Both the position numbers and the translations under genes were made by a program. Below the pieces are notes generated by a model that did not search any database, was not told the origin of the DNA, and saw only the letters and a program-made list of their open reading frames with translations. A DNA stretch of 5,838 bases from Candidatus Cloacimonadota bacterium. Its GTDB lineage: Bacteria; Cloacimonadota; Cloacimonadia; Cloacimonadales; Cloacimonadaceae. The stretch's first letter is position 1. Every line of letters starts with the position of its first letter. Below are positions 1 through 5,232 of the stretch, in pieces. The stretch is from positions 1 through 5,838 of the forward strand of contig JAQUJJ010000186.1 of assembly GCA_028681035.1 (NCBI GenBank), given 5' to 3'.

Positions 1-1
1 T

Positions 2-1288
2 TACGAGCTTTCCCCTCTCCGACAAAAAGATGCAAAGATATCTTATTACGATTGTTCATTTTACTTAGGATGGTCTAATTCTGTTCTAGTTGGTTCAATA
101 TATTACTTACATATCTATGGACAGCGAATCCAGAACGGTCAAAAAATGTGGGGACCTAACGGAAAGGTTATATCAGTTTTACCGGACAACAACCAAAACA
201 ATGAGTGTACTCTTTATAGCCTTTTAGATAACTATTACATCTGGCATCGCGTTGACCCCATGGCAGGCAATTATACTGTTTGGGCAAAAAGAGTCGATGC
301 AGCCGGAGACGCCACTACAGGATGGCCTAACGATGGCATGAAAGCATCTACCCACGATAACTGGGATACAGTCCAGTATCACCCTGTTGCACAACAAACT
401 CCCGAAGGTATCTTTATCATGTGGAAAGACAGTCGTGATGATTATATCTCCAATTATTGGGGTCAACATATCTCCGCAGACGGAATAAGACTTTGGGATC
501 CACTCGGTGTTAATCTCGCCGATTCCGAAAGAGAACAGGAACAGGCTGCCGCTACTGTCACAAGTTCTGGCATTAATTTTGTGTGGAGCGAAAGCATAAA
601 TGGAGTTCATGACATTTCAGCGCAAAGTTTCTCTTTCCCCGGTAGCCCTCTCTGGGGATCCACAGGATTTTTCGTTGTCCAAAAGGATTCTGTGCAATCG
701 CATCCTGCAATAACCAGTTTCCTCTCTGGCAATTCAGTTGTCGCCTGGGAAGATTTCTATGGTGACGAAAGTGATTTGTACTACAAATACATTTCTAGCT
801 CCGGTACTCTTAGCGGGGAAACCTATGGTAATCCCCTTACTGAAGCTAAAAAAGCACAGTATCAGCCTACTGCTATTACATTAAATGACCATGCATATTT
901 TGTGTGGGCGGATGGACGTTCAAGCGGAAAGACAGAAATCTTAGGTTTGTTTGCACAAAAGCTCAGTAATTCTGTTGCCAATATTGATGATCACAGCCCT
1001 GCTTTAAGCACAATTGAACTTCGCCAGAATCACCCCAACCCATTTAATCCCAGCACAACTATTAGCTTTGCCTTGAAGAATAATAGCCCTGCTCTGCGAC
1101 TTAAGATATACAATCTTAAGGGACAGCTAGTTAAAACCCTATTCTCTGGCTATCTTGCTAAAGGTGTTCATAGCGTCGTTTGGGATGGCAAAGACAATGC
1201 AGGTAGCAATGTTTCCAGCGGAATATACTACTACCAAATTAACGATGGCAAATCAACTCAGCAACGTAAAATGGTGCTGATGAAGTAG
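2..1288 (+). CDS. Secreted beta-propeller-like repeat protein with C-terminal sorting domain (5' end outside window)
   Basis: The reading frame is open from base 2 with no stop, so the ATG at 146 is internal and the visible 428 residues are the C-terminal part of a longer protein. Five repeats share a hydrophobic-hydrophobic-Trp-x-(D/E/R) strand (YIWHRVD, IMWKDSRDD, FVWSES, VAWEDFYGD, FVWADGRS). Their Trp codons lie at 242, 422, 584, 746 and 905, a regular spacing of 53-60 residues. A sixth, degenerate repeat (SVLVGS, near base 83) precedes them. Blade-sized repeats of this kind suggest a beta-propeller; this is inference. From about visible residue 338 comes a compact all-beta domain (IELRQNHPNPFNPSTT, LKIYNLKGQLVKTL, VVWDGKDNAG, SSGIYYYQ, final KMVLMK). 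It matches the FlgD-Ig-like or Por/type IX sorting domains that end secreted proteins of FCB-group bacteria. The product is probably exported to the surface or medium; the ligand is unknown. Transcription ends at the terminator at 1339. Confidence 0.85.
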   Translation, partial: YELSPLRQKDAKISYYDCSFYLGWSNSVLVGSIYYLHIYGQRIQNGQKMWGPNGKVISVLPDNNQNNECTLYSLLDNYYIWHRVDPMAGNYTVWAKRVDAAGDATTGWPNDGMKASTHDNWDTVQYHPVAQQTPEGIFIMWKDSRDDYISNYWGQHISADGIRLWDPLGVNLADSEREQEQAAATVTSSGINFVWSESINGVHDISAQSFSFPGSPLWGSTGFFVVQKDSVQSHPAITSFLSGNSVVAWEDFYGDESDLYYKYISSSGTLSGETYGNPLTEAKKAQYQPTAITLNDHAYFVWADGRSSGKTEILGLFAQKLSNSVANIDDHSPALSTIELRQNHPNPFNPSTTISFALKNNSPALRLKIYNLKGQLVKTLFSGYLAKGVHSVVWDGKDNAGSNVSSGIYYYQINDGKSTQQRKMVLMK

Positions 1289-1297
1289 ATTAGCGGA

Positions 1298-1325
1298 TTA
1301 ACAGGTTAGTTAGTTAACCAGTTAA
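1298..1325. repeat. TTAAC-rich imperfect palindrome after the stop codon
   Basis: Ten bases past the stop codon, 1298-1308 pairs with 1315-1325 in ten Watson-Crick pairs with one A.A mismatch (1303/1320). A further G.T pair (1309/1314) leaves a loop of four. The segment is a string of TTAAC/GTTA motifs, including two GTTAAC hexamers at 1313 and 1321. It has no T-tract, so it is not the terminator itself, although it could protect the 3' end of the transcript. It does not share the GACTT/GAGTT core of the elements further on and may be simple low-complexity sequence. Confidence 0.4.
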
Positions 1326-1338
1326 CAAGTGATGTATG

Positions 1339-1370
1339 AAACCCCGGACTTATGTTCGGGGTTTTTCTTT
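1339..1370 (+). terminator. Intrinsic terminator of the secreted-protein gene
   Basis: Bases 1339-1349 pair with 1354-1364 to give an 11-bp stem closing a TTAT loop. It contains a run of four C-G pairs plus a further G-C pair, and one G.T wobble (1347/1356). The right arm leads straight into a T-rich tract (TTTTTCTTT, 1362-1370). It lies 51 bases after the stop codon of the upstream gene. The end of the T-tract overlaps the left arm of the palindromic element that begins at 1369. Confidence 0.9.
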
Positions 1371-1444
1371 TGACTTATAAAGTGGCGACTGCATCTTCGT
1401 AACAAAACACTGCCAATATCTACTTCGCCGCTTTATGAGTTAAA
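1369..1444 (+). repeat. Palindromic element E1 (GACTT/GAGTT family, + polarity)
   Basis: Bases 1369-1388 pair with 1425-1444 along all 20 positions, with three G.T wobbles (1372/1441, 1376/1437, 1383/1430), around a 36-nt loop. The core is GACTT (1372-1376) facing GAGTT (1437-1441), whose first and last pairs are wobbles, so the hairpin is better on this strand than on the complement. It is homologous to the element at 4975: the outer arms are nearly identical, the loop length is the same and the loop sequence is similar (an ATCTTC and an AAAACAC block in both). It abuts the T-tract of the preceding terminator. Its function is unknown. Confidence 0.75.
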
Positions 1445-1471
1445 GTGTTAAACATGCGGTTTTTTTCTATG

Positions 1472-1545
1472 TCAACTCACAATTACGCTGTGTTACTGCA
1501 TGGTTGGATGTTCACAAAACTCGCCGCAACGTAATTGTAAGTCCA
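1472..1545 (-). repeat. Palindromic element E2 (GACTT/GAGTT family, - polarity)
   Basis: Arms 1474-1492 and 1525-1543 pair around a 32-nt loop. One further pair, 1472/1545, lies beyond the mismatch 1473/1544. On the + strand there are A.C and C.A mismatches at 1474/1543 and 1478/1539. On the - strand these become the same two G.T wobbles that bound the GACTT/GAGTT core in E1, so this element points the opposite way. The left-arm block ACTCACAATTACGCTGTG is repeated exactly in the element at 5233. It sits 27 bases from E1, in head-to-head arrangement with it. Confidence 0.72.
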
Positions 1546-1560
1546 AGTCCTCTTATTGGG

Positions 1561-1599
1561 CTGCCAATCTCCGAATTGGCAGAGACAGTGAAACTGTCT
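1561..1599. other. Two abutting short perfect hairpins
   Basis: An 8-bp stem (CTGCCAAT, 1561-1568, with ATTGGCAG, 1575-1582; 6-nt loop) is followed with no gap by a 7-bp stem (AGACAGT, 1583-1589, with ACTGTCT, 1593-1599; GAA loop). Both are perfect. The same no-gap pairing of two short hairpins after a minus-polarity element occurs at 5323-5360. Neither stem is followed by a T-tract, so they are not terminators. They could be RNA structure or protein-binding inverted repeats; the function is unknown. Confidence 0.55.
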
Positions 1600-1620
1600 G
1601 AAAAGCATCCTACGGATTCT

Positions 1621-1642
1621 GTGGCAAATCGTAGTTTGCCAC
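1621..1642. other. Short perfect hairpin
   Basis: GTGGCAAA (1621-1628) pairs perfectly with TTTGCCAC (1635-1642) around the 6-nt loop TCGTAG. It is the third short hairpin in 82 bases downstream of E2. No T-tract follows it, and it lies well upstream of the promoter-like sequence of the next gene. Confidence 0.5.
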
Positions 1643-1658
1643 CCCATGCACCAGCATC

Positions 1659-1747
1659 TACCTTGCTTGAACTGCCCTATCATTGCCCACCCAATGCCCA
1701 CCACGAGGGAAATGGGTGGGCAATGATAGGGCAATGCTTGCAAGCTA
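1659..1747. repeat. Long palindrome with 21-bp perfect stem
   Basis: Bases 1673-1693 are perfectly complementary to 1713-1733 (21 bp), enclosing a 19-nt loop that holds a further CCC/GGG pairing (1697-1699 with 1707-1709). Beyond the perfect stem the arms stay related: 1662-1666 (CTTGC) pairs with 1740-1744 (GCAAG) across a mismatched stretch. The GGGCAATG octamer occurs twice in the right arm (at 1718 and 1729). There is no T-tract, and the palindrome lies about 25 bases before the candidate -35 box of nadE. It lacks the GACTT/GAGTT core of the other elements and appears to be a separate type. Operator, structured leader or mobile palindromic repeat are all possible. Confidence 0.75.
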
Positions 1748-1770
1748 CACCTTCCGAGCTTTATTTTTGC

Positions 1771-1798
1771 TTGACTCATCTCCCCCACTCTATTTATA
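1771..1798 (+). promoter_or_regulatory. Candidate sigma-70-type promoter for the nadE operon
   Basis: TTGACT (1771-1776) resembles a -35 box, and TTTATA (1793-1798) a -10 box at 16-bp spacing. The start of transcription would fall about 25-30 bases before the nadE start codon, leaving a short leader. The upstream gene ends at a terminator, so the operon needs a promoter in this gap. The boxes are AT-rich and degenerate, and the call rests on position and partial consensus only. The long palindrome immediately upstream could influence it. Confidence 0.4.
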
Positions 1799-1835
1799 GG
1801 CAAGTATCTTACTTTACTAAAATAGGAGTATTCCG

Positions 1836-2582
1836 ATGCTTAATATCACAGAGGAAATAGACAGAATAACTGCATTTATAAGAGACTACTGCGATAAAGC
1901 AGGCTTAAAATGCTTAGTGATTGGCTTATCCGGCGGAATAGATTCAGCTCTATCCGCGACTTTAGCAGTTAGGGCTGTGGGAGTTGATAGTGTTTACGGC
2001 ATAAATATCCCCTACCGCACCAGCCATCCCGATAGTGCTGCAGATGCTTTGCTAATTGCCCAACACTTAGGAATAGCAATGGAAACTATAGATTTAAGCT
2101 CCATGACCGATAGCTATTTTAATGATAACGAACCTGATGTTACTGCTCTGCGCAGAGGCAACTGGATGGCACGCATTCGCATGAATGTGCTATATGACCA
2201 AGCTGCCAAGCATAGAGCCTTGGTAGTGGGAACAAGTAACTTAAGTGAAATTATGGTGGGCTATTGCACCCAATACGGTGATTCCGCCTGTGCTTTCGAG
2301 CCGATTGGGCATCTTTATAAAACCGAGGTTTGGGAGATGGCAAAGCAAATGAAACTTCCTGAAAAGTTAGTAATAAAAACACCTACTGCAGACCTTTGGG
2401 AAGGGCAAAGCGACGAAGAGGAACTGGGAGTTAGTTACATGACTTTAGATGAGATACTCTACGCGATAATAAATGAAAACTCTACTGAACAATACCCTAT
2501 TGATAGCGTTAACAAGGTTAAAAACCTGATTCAGAACTCCGCTTTTAAGCGCGCCATGCCTCCAGCTCTGGAGCGTTTATAA
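1836..2582 (+). CDS. nadE: NH3-dependent NAD(+) synthetase
   Basis: The enzyme makes NAD from deamido-NAD, ATP and ammonia, the last step of NAD biosynthesis, in the cytoplasm. The 248-residue product matches the length of the ammonia-only form; the N-terminal glutaminase domain of the longer glutamine-dependent enzymes is absent. The PP-loop ATP pyrophosphatase signature SGGIDS lies at residues 32-37. GTSNLSE (132-138), then YCTQYGD, PIGHLYKTEV and TPTADLWEGQSDEEELG (182-198) are family signatures around the substrate and second ATP/Mg sites. The C-terminal FKRAMPP segment is also typical. The start is supported by AGGAG at 1824-1828, seven bases before the ATG. It is the first gene of a three-gene operon: its TAA overlaps the ATG of the next gene by one base, which suggests translational coupling. 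No defects are seen. Confidence 0.95.
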   Translation: MLNITEEIDRITAFIRDYCDKAGLKCLVIGLSGGIDSALSATLAVRAVGVDSVYGINIPYRTSHPDSAADALLIAQHLGIAMETIDLSSMTDSYFNDNEPDVTALRRGNWMARIRMNVLYDQAAKHRALVVGTSNLSEIMVGYCTQYGDSACAFEPIGHLYKTEVWEMAKQMKLPEKLVIKTPTADLWEGQSDEEELGVSYMTLDEILYAIINENSTEQYPIDSVNKVKNLIQNSAFKRAMPPALERL

Positions 2583-3775
2583 TGTTAAACTTATTTAAAA
2601 GCAGCCGTTGTAACACCTGCTATACAGAACGCATCGTTAGAGAATGCCCCCGCAATAAAAAGAAACTTTGCTGGCAGTGTTGCAATGCTCTGCGCTGCGA
2701 TAGTAAGTGCCCCAAGGACTGCCCCTTCGCACCGCAAGATGTGGAAGGCAGTATGTTTCCTGTGTTCAAGGCAGATTCGCTCACCGAGGCAGAACAAGTT
2801 TTGCGGCTTTATATTGATATGTGGGTAGGGCGAGAAAATCCGCATTTGGACAACCAGACGCCCATAAATATCGCCAAAGAGAATCCCTCAAAATTAGTAA
2901 GCTGGCTAACGGGTTTCCAGTACCCGCCCTATTTTCCTTTAAGCTATCTGATGCAGAAGCTTGGCATTCCCACCCAAGAAGATAAAACTGACAAAGGCAT
3001 GCCCGCCCAACATGAAGATTGTGTGCATGCTTATATGAACGCCCTTGTTCGCCTTGCCTGGGACGAACTTCGCCCCCAGAGCATCAACCAAAATCCCATG
3101 GAAGATTTGGCGTTGCGATATCGGGAATTGCTGCAAGCAGTCCCCACTTTGTCTAAGATTTCCACCTACAGCATTATCCACAGCGGTATTGGTGAAGATG
3201 GCAATAGCGCAATGGTGTATCTGGAGCTGAACCACAAACAGGATTGGACACTGGTGCTTAGTAACAGCAGCGGAGAATGGAAAGTGCGCCAGAATATAGC
3301 CGGAGGACCGCAGGCTTATTTCTCTCAGAACAAAGTTTACACCGATATCGCCGAAGCTTTGGGTAAGGCAGAGGATGACAAGGTCTGGGAACTGCTCAGC
3401 ACTAATCTGAAGATATATCCCGATAGCCCTGATTTGTACTATTACCGTGCTTTATACTGGCAGTTGGTGAAGCAGAACGACAAAGCTGCGGTGGATTTCT
3501 TTAATGCCATCAGCTTGGATAACGCCTGGATAGAGCCATATTTTCACTTAGGGACATTGTATCTGAACAAGAATGACTATGCTCAGGCAAGGTTTTGGTT
3601 TAACGAATTGTGCCTGCTTCAGCCGGATAACCCCAATGCGCAGAACAATCTGGCTGCCTGCTATGCAGGAGAAAAGAAGTTTGACGAAGCGAAGGAAATC
3701 TGGCTAAAACTATTGGAGCTATACCCCACATTTGAAGTTGCGGCTAAGAATCTGGAAAGGCTGGAGCGTGGATAA
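2582..3775 (+). CDS. Cys-rich zinc-binding and TPR protein of unknown function
   Basis: This is a 397-residue protein that I do not recognise as a named family. Residues 10-47 carry nine cysteines (10, 13, 22, 30, 33, 34, 39, 43, 47), many in CxxC or CxxxC spacing, consistent with one or two structural zinc sites. Around residues 84-109 a segment (NPHLDNQTPINIA, then a VSWL helix) faintly resembles the toxin-binding fold of MbcA/ParS-type proteins. Residues about 194-243 (GEDGNSAMVYLEL, GEWKV) look like a small beta-rich, possibly NTF2-like unit; both resemblances are weak. From about 282 to the end there are three TPR-like helical hairpins (YYYRALYWQLVKQNDKA, YFHLGTLYLNKNDYAQA, NNLAACYAGEKKFDEA), a protein-protein interaction scaffold. 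No signal peptide or membrane segment is seen, so it is probably cytoplasmic. A GGAG at 2570-2573 lies eight bases before the ATG. It overlaps nadE by one base and ribD by eight. Confidence 0.85.
   Translation: MLNLFKSSRCNTCYTERIVRECPRNKKKLCWQCCNALRCDSKCPKDCPFAPQDVEGSMFPVFKADSLTEAEQVLRLYIDMWVGRENPHLDNQTPINIAKENPSKLVSWLTGFQYPPYFPLSYLMQKLGIPTQEDKTDKGMPAQHEDCVHAYMNALVRLAWDELRPQSINQNPMEDLALRYRELLQAVPTLSKISTYSIIHSGIGEDGNSAMVYLELNHKQDWTLVLSNSSGEWKVRQNIAGGPQAYFSQNKVYTDIAEALGKAEDDKVWELLSTNLKIYPDSPDLYYYRALYWQLVKQNDKAAVDFFNAISLDNAWIEPYFHLGTLYLNKNDYAQARFWFNELCLLQPDNPNAQNNLAACYAGEKKFDEAKEIWLKLLELYPTFEVAAKNLERLERG
3756..3760 (+). promoter_or_regulatory. Ribosome-binding site that sets the ribD GTG start
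   Basis: AAAGG lies seven bases before the GTG at 3768, inside the coding sequence of the upstream TPR gene. An in-frame ATG at 3732 would add 12 residues (MKLRLRIWKGWS) with no counterpart in RibD proteins and a 44-base overlap with the upstream gene. The GTG start gives an N-terminus (VDKHLHYMRKAIQAA) of the length and pattern usual for RibD, and an 8-base overlap. Confidence 0.6.
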
Positions 3776-4862
3776 ACACCTGCACTATATGCGTAAAGCC
3801 ATACAGGCAGCAGAAAAAGCAAGGGGAAAATGCAGTCCCAATCCTTTTGTGGGTGCAGTGATTGTTAAGCAAGACAAGATTATCGCCACTGGCTGGACAC
3901 AAAGCTACGGCAGCGACCATGCTGAGGTTCAAGCCATTAAAAAAGCTGGTAAAGCTTCCGTAGATGCAGATATGTATGTAACGCTGGAGCCTTGCTCGCA
4001 TTATGGCAAAACACCACCTTGTGCCTTGGCTATCATCGCAGCAGGGATAAAGCGGGTATTTATGGGCTGCACTGATCCGAACCCTCTGGTAGCGGGCAAA
4101 GGGATTAAACTGCTACAAGATGCTGGCATAGAAGTGCAACAAGGTTTTCTGGAAGCTGAGATAACTCGCCAACTAGAGTATCATATATGTTACACCACCC
4201 TGCATAGACCCTTTGTAACGCTAAAAACCGCCCTGTCTCTGGATGGTAAATATGCCGCGGAGGATGGCAGCTCCCGCTGGATTAGTAGCGATGCAGCCCG
4301 CCTTTATACCCATAAGTTGCGTAGCCAAAACGACGTTATTTTAACAGGCATCCAAACCATTTTGATAGATAATCCCCTCTTAAATGTCCGCCTTAAAGGC
4401 AAGCAAAAGCAGCCCTTACGTGTTGTTTTAGATACAAAGCTATTGCTTCCATTAGATTCCGCCTTTGCCACCTCTATGCCAGATTGCCCCAGTCTTATCT
4501 TCTGCGATGCACTGCTGGCAAATTCTCCCCAAGCTATCCGCTTAAATGAAATGGGTGCCAGCATCAAAGGCTTGGGACTAACAAATGGGCATTTTGATTT
4601 GCTTATCTTGTTGCAACATCTTGTTTCGCTGGGCTACTATTCTGTATTGATAGAATCTGGCAGCGGACTTGCCGAGAGCTTCCTAAAAGCCAAATTGATA
4701 GATAAATGCCTCTTCTTCTATGGAGCAAAGATTGTTGGCGGGAGCAAAAGCCCCTTAAGCAAGCTTGGCAGAACCAATATCAAGGATGCCATAGAACTAC
4801 AAGACTTACAGCTAAAACGCTTTGGCGGTAACTTCCTGCTAACCGGCTACCCTATCTATTGA
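3768..4862 (+). CDS. ribD: Bifunctional riboflavin deaminase/reductase RibD
   Basis: The protein catalyses two successive steps of riboflavin synthesis: deamination of diamino-hydroxy-phosphoribosylaminopyrimidine, then NADPH-dependent reduction of the ribose side chain. Counting from the GTG start, it has 364 residues, normal for the two-domain enzyme. The N-terminal cytidine-deaminase-like domain has PNPFVGAVIV, the zinc and catalytic motif HAE (H51, E53) and PCSHYGKTPPC with C76 and C85 as zinc ligands, so all key residues are present. The dihydrofolate-reductase-like domain starts near residue 147 (RPFVTLKTALSLDGKYA), with SRWISS, TGIQTILIDNPLLNVR (about 194-209) and IESGSGLAESFL (295-306). 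It is the last gene of the nadE operon and is probably translated by coupling to the TPR gene. No other rib gene and no FMN riboswitch is in the window. No T-rich terminator follows; the palindrome at 4882 begins 20 bases after the stop. Confidence 0.95.
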   Translation: MDKHLHYMRKAIQAAEKARGKCSPNPFVGAVIVKQDKIIATGWTQSYGSDHAEVQAIKKAGKASVDADMYVTLEPCSHYGKTPPCALAIIAAGIKRVFMGCTDPNPLVAGKGIKLLQDAGIEVQQGFLEAEITRQLEYHICYTTLHRPFVTLKTALSLDGKYAAEDGSSRWISSDAARLYTHKLRSQNDVILTGIQTILIDNPLLNVRLKGKQKQPLRVVLDTKLLLPLDSAFATSMPDCPSLIFCDALLANSPQAIRLNEMGASIKGLGLTNGHFDLLILLQHLVSLGYYSVLIESGSGLAESFLKAKLIDKCLFFYGAKIVGGSKSPLSKLGRTNIKDAIELQDLQLKRFGGNFLLTGYPIY

Positions 4863-4881
4863 AATACTAATCCCTATTAGT

Positions 4882-4947
4882 CTGGAGTCGTTAACACCAA
4901 ACGTACTATAAAATATACTCCCTACTCAGCGGTGTTAAGGACTACAG
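4882..4947. repeat. Palindromic element E7 (diverged relative)
   Basis: Arms 4882-4898 and 4931-4947 match at 15 of 17 positions around a 32-nt loop, with mismatches G.A (4885/4944) and G.G (4890/4939). The outer arms contain GGAGTC and GGACTA, close to GGAGTT and GGACTT of elements E5 and E6. The stem length and loop size fit the family. The wobble-bounded core is not intact, so the polarity is uncertain, and I treat it as a degenerate or related member. It starts 20 bases after the ribD stop. Confidence 0.55.
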
Positions 4948-4974
4948 CGCAGATAGCAGGTAAAACCAGAGCAG

Positions 4975-5055
4975 CTTTTGACTTATACAATCGGCGACGA
5001 TATCTTCCATATAAAACACGACCAGCTGCCACTTCGCCGATTTATGAGTTAAAAG
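4975..5055 (+). repeat. Palindromic element E3 (GACTT/GAGTT family, + polarity)
   Basis: Bases 4975-4997 pair with 5034-5055 in 22 pairs with a single bulged C (4988) and a 36-nt loop. The GACTT (4980-4984)/GAGTT (5046-5050) core has end wobbles G4980.T5050 and T4984.G5046. It is a homologue of E1 at 1369. Two inner pairs differ between the copies yet still pair: G-C (1382/1431) becomes T-A (4991/5040), and T.G (1383/1430) becomes C-G (4992/5039). It is the outer + member of the nested array. Confidence 0.77.
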
Positions 5056-5068
5056 AATACCAACGTAT

Positions 5069-5136
5069 CTTGGAGTTCAAAGTGCCTTACCTAACTACAT
5101 ACTTACCTATATCTTACAGGCACTTTGGACTTCAAG
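5069..5136 (+). repeat. Palindromic element E5 (GGAGTT/GGACTT subfamily, + polarity)
   Basis: Bases 5069-5087 pair with 5118-5136, 19 pairs including two wobbles, around a 30-nt loop. The core GAGTT (5073-5077) faces GACTT (5128-5132) with end wobbles G5073.T5132 and T5077.G5128. Relative to E1 and E3 the two core halves have swapped arms. The outer 11-nt blocks TTGGAGTTCAA and TTGGACTTCAA are identical to those of E6 on the other strand, while the inner stem differs. It lies 13 bases after E3. Confidence 0.77.
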
Positions 5137-5151
5137 TATTACCCTACGCTG

Positions 5152-5220
5152 TTTGAAGTCCAATCCGCCTTGAAGCCTGGAGTAAAGCGTGAAACAAGGA
5201 ATGGCGGCTTGAACTCCAAA
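5152..5220 (-). repeat. Palindromic element E6 (GGAGTT/GGACTT subfamily, - polarity)
   Basis: Arms 5152-5169 and 5203-5220 pair at 15 of 18 positions around a 33-nt loop. The A.C (5156/5216) and C.A (5160/5212) mismatches on the + strand are G.T wobbles on the - strand, so the polarity is minus. The third mismatch is T.C at 5164/5208. It is the mirror partner of E5, 15 bases away. Two inner pairs differ between them but remain complementary. An open reading frame that begins at 4932 and ends inside this repeat at 5156 crosses E3, E5 and E6 and is not a gene. Confidence 0.73.
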
Positions 5221-5232
5221 TGCTTATATTCC

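Noticed and set aside
1451..1467. Second terminator from the T-run at 1460-1466
   Set aside because: Only a weak AAAC/GTTT 4-bp stem precedes it, and the strong E1 hairpin is too far upstream of the Ts.
1610..1642. Pseudoknot between CTACG (1610-1614) and the loop CGTAG (1630-1634) of the hairpin at 1621
   Set aside because: The third connecting loop would be zero bases long across a five-pair helix, which is sterically implausible together with the full 8-bp hairpin.
1289..1835. tRNA or other known RNA gene in the first intergenic region
   Set aside because: No cloverleaf with T-loop or anticodon features could be traced. The pairings seen are simple hairpins and palindromes.
1504..1860. 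118-codon open frame running into nadE
   Set aside because: It crosses part of E2, the short hairpins and the 21-bp palindrome, overlaps the nadE start, has no convincing ribosome-binding site, and its peptide has no recognisable pattern. The minus-strand frame at 1483-1803 fails for the same reasons.
3732..3767. ATG at 3732 as the ribD start
   Set aside because: It would add 12 residues without a RibD counterpart and overlap the upstream gene by 44 bases. The GTG at 3768 has an AAAGG at the right distance.
3776..4862. FMN riboswitch or other leader for ribD
   Set aside because: There is no non-coding space before ribD; it overlaps the preceding gene.
4932..5156. 74-codon open frame after ribD
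   Set aside because: It runs through elements E3 and E5 and into E6. Its sequence is explained by the palindromes and the composition is not protein-like.
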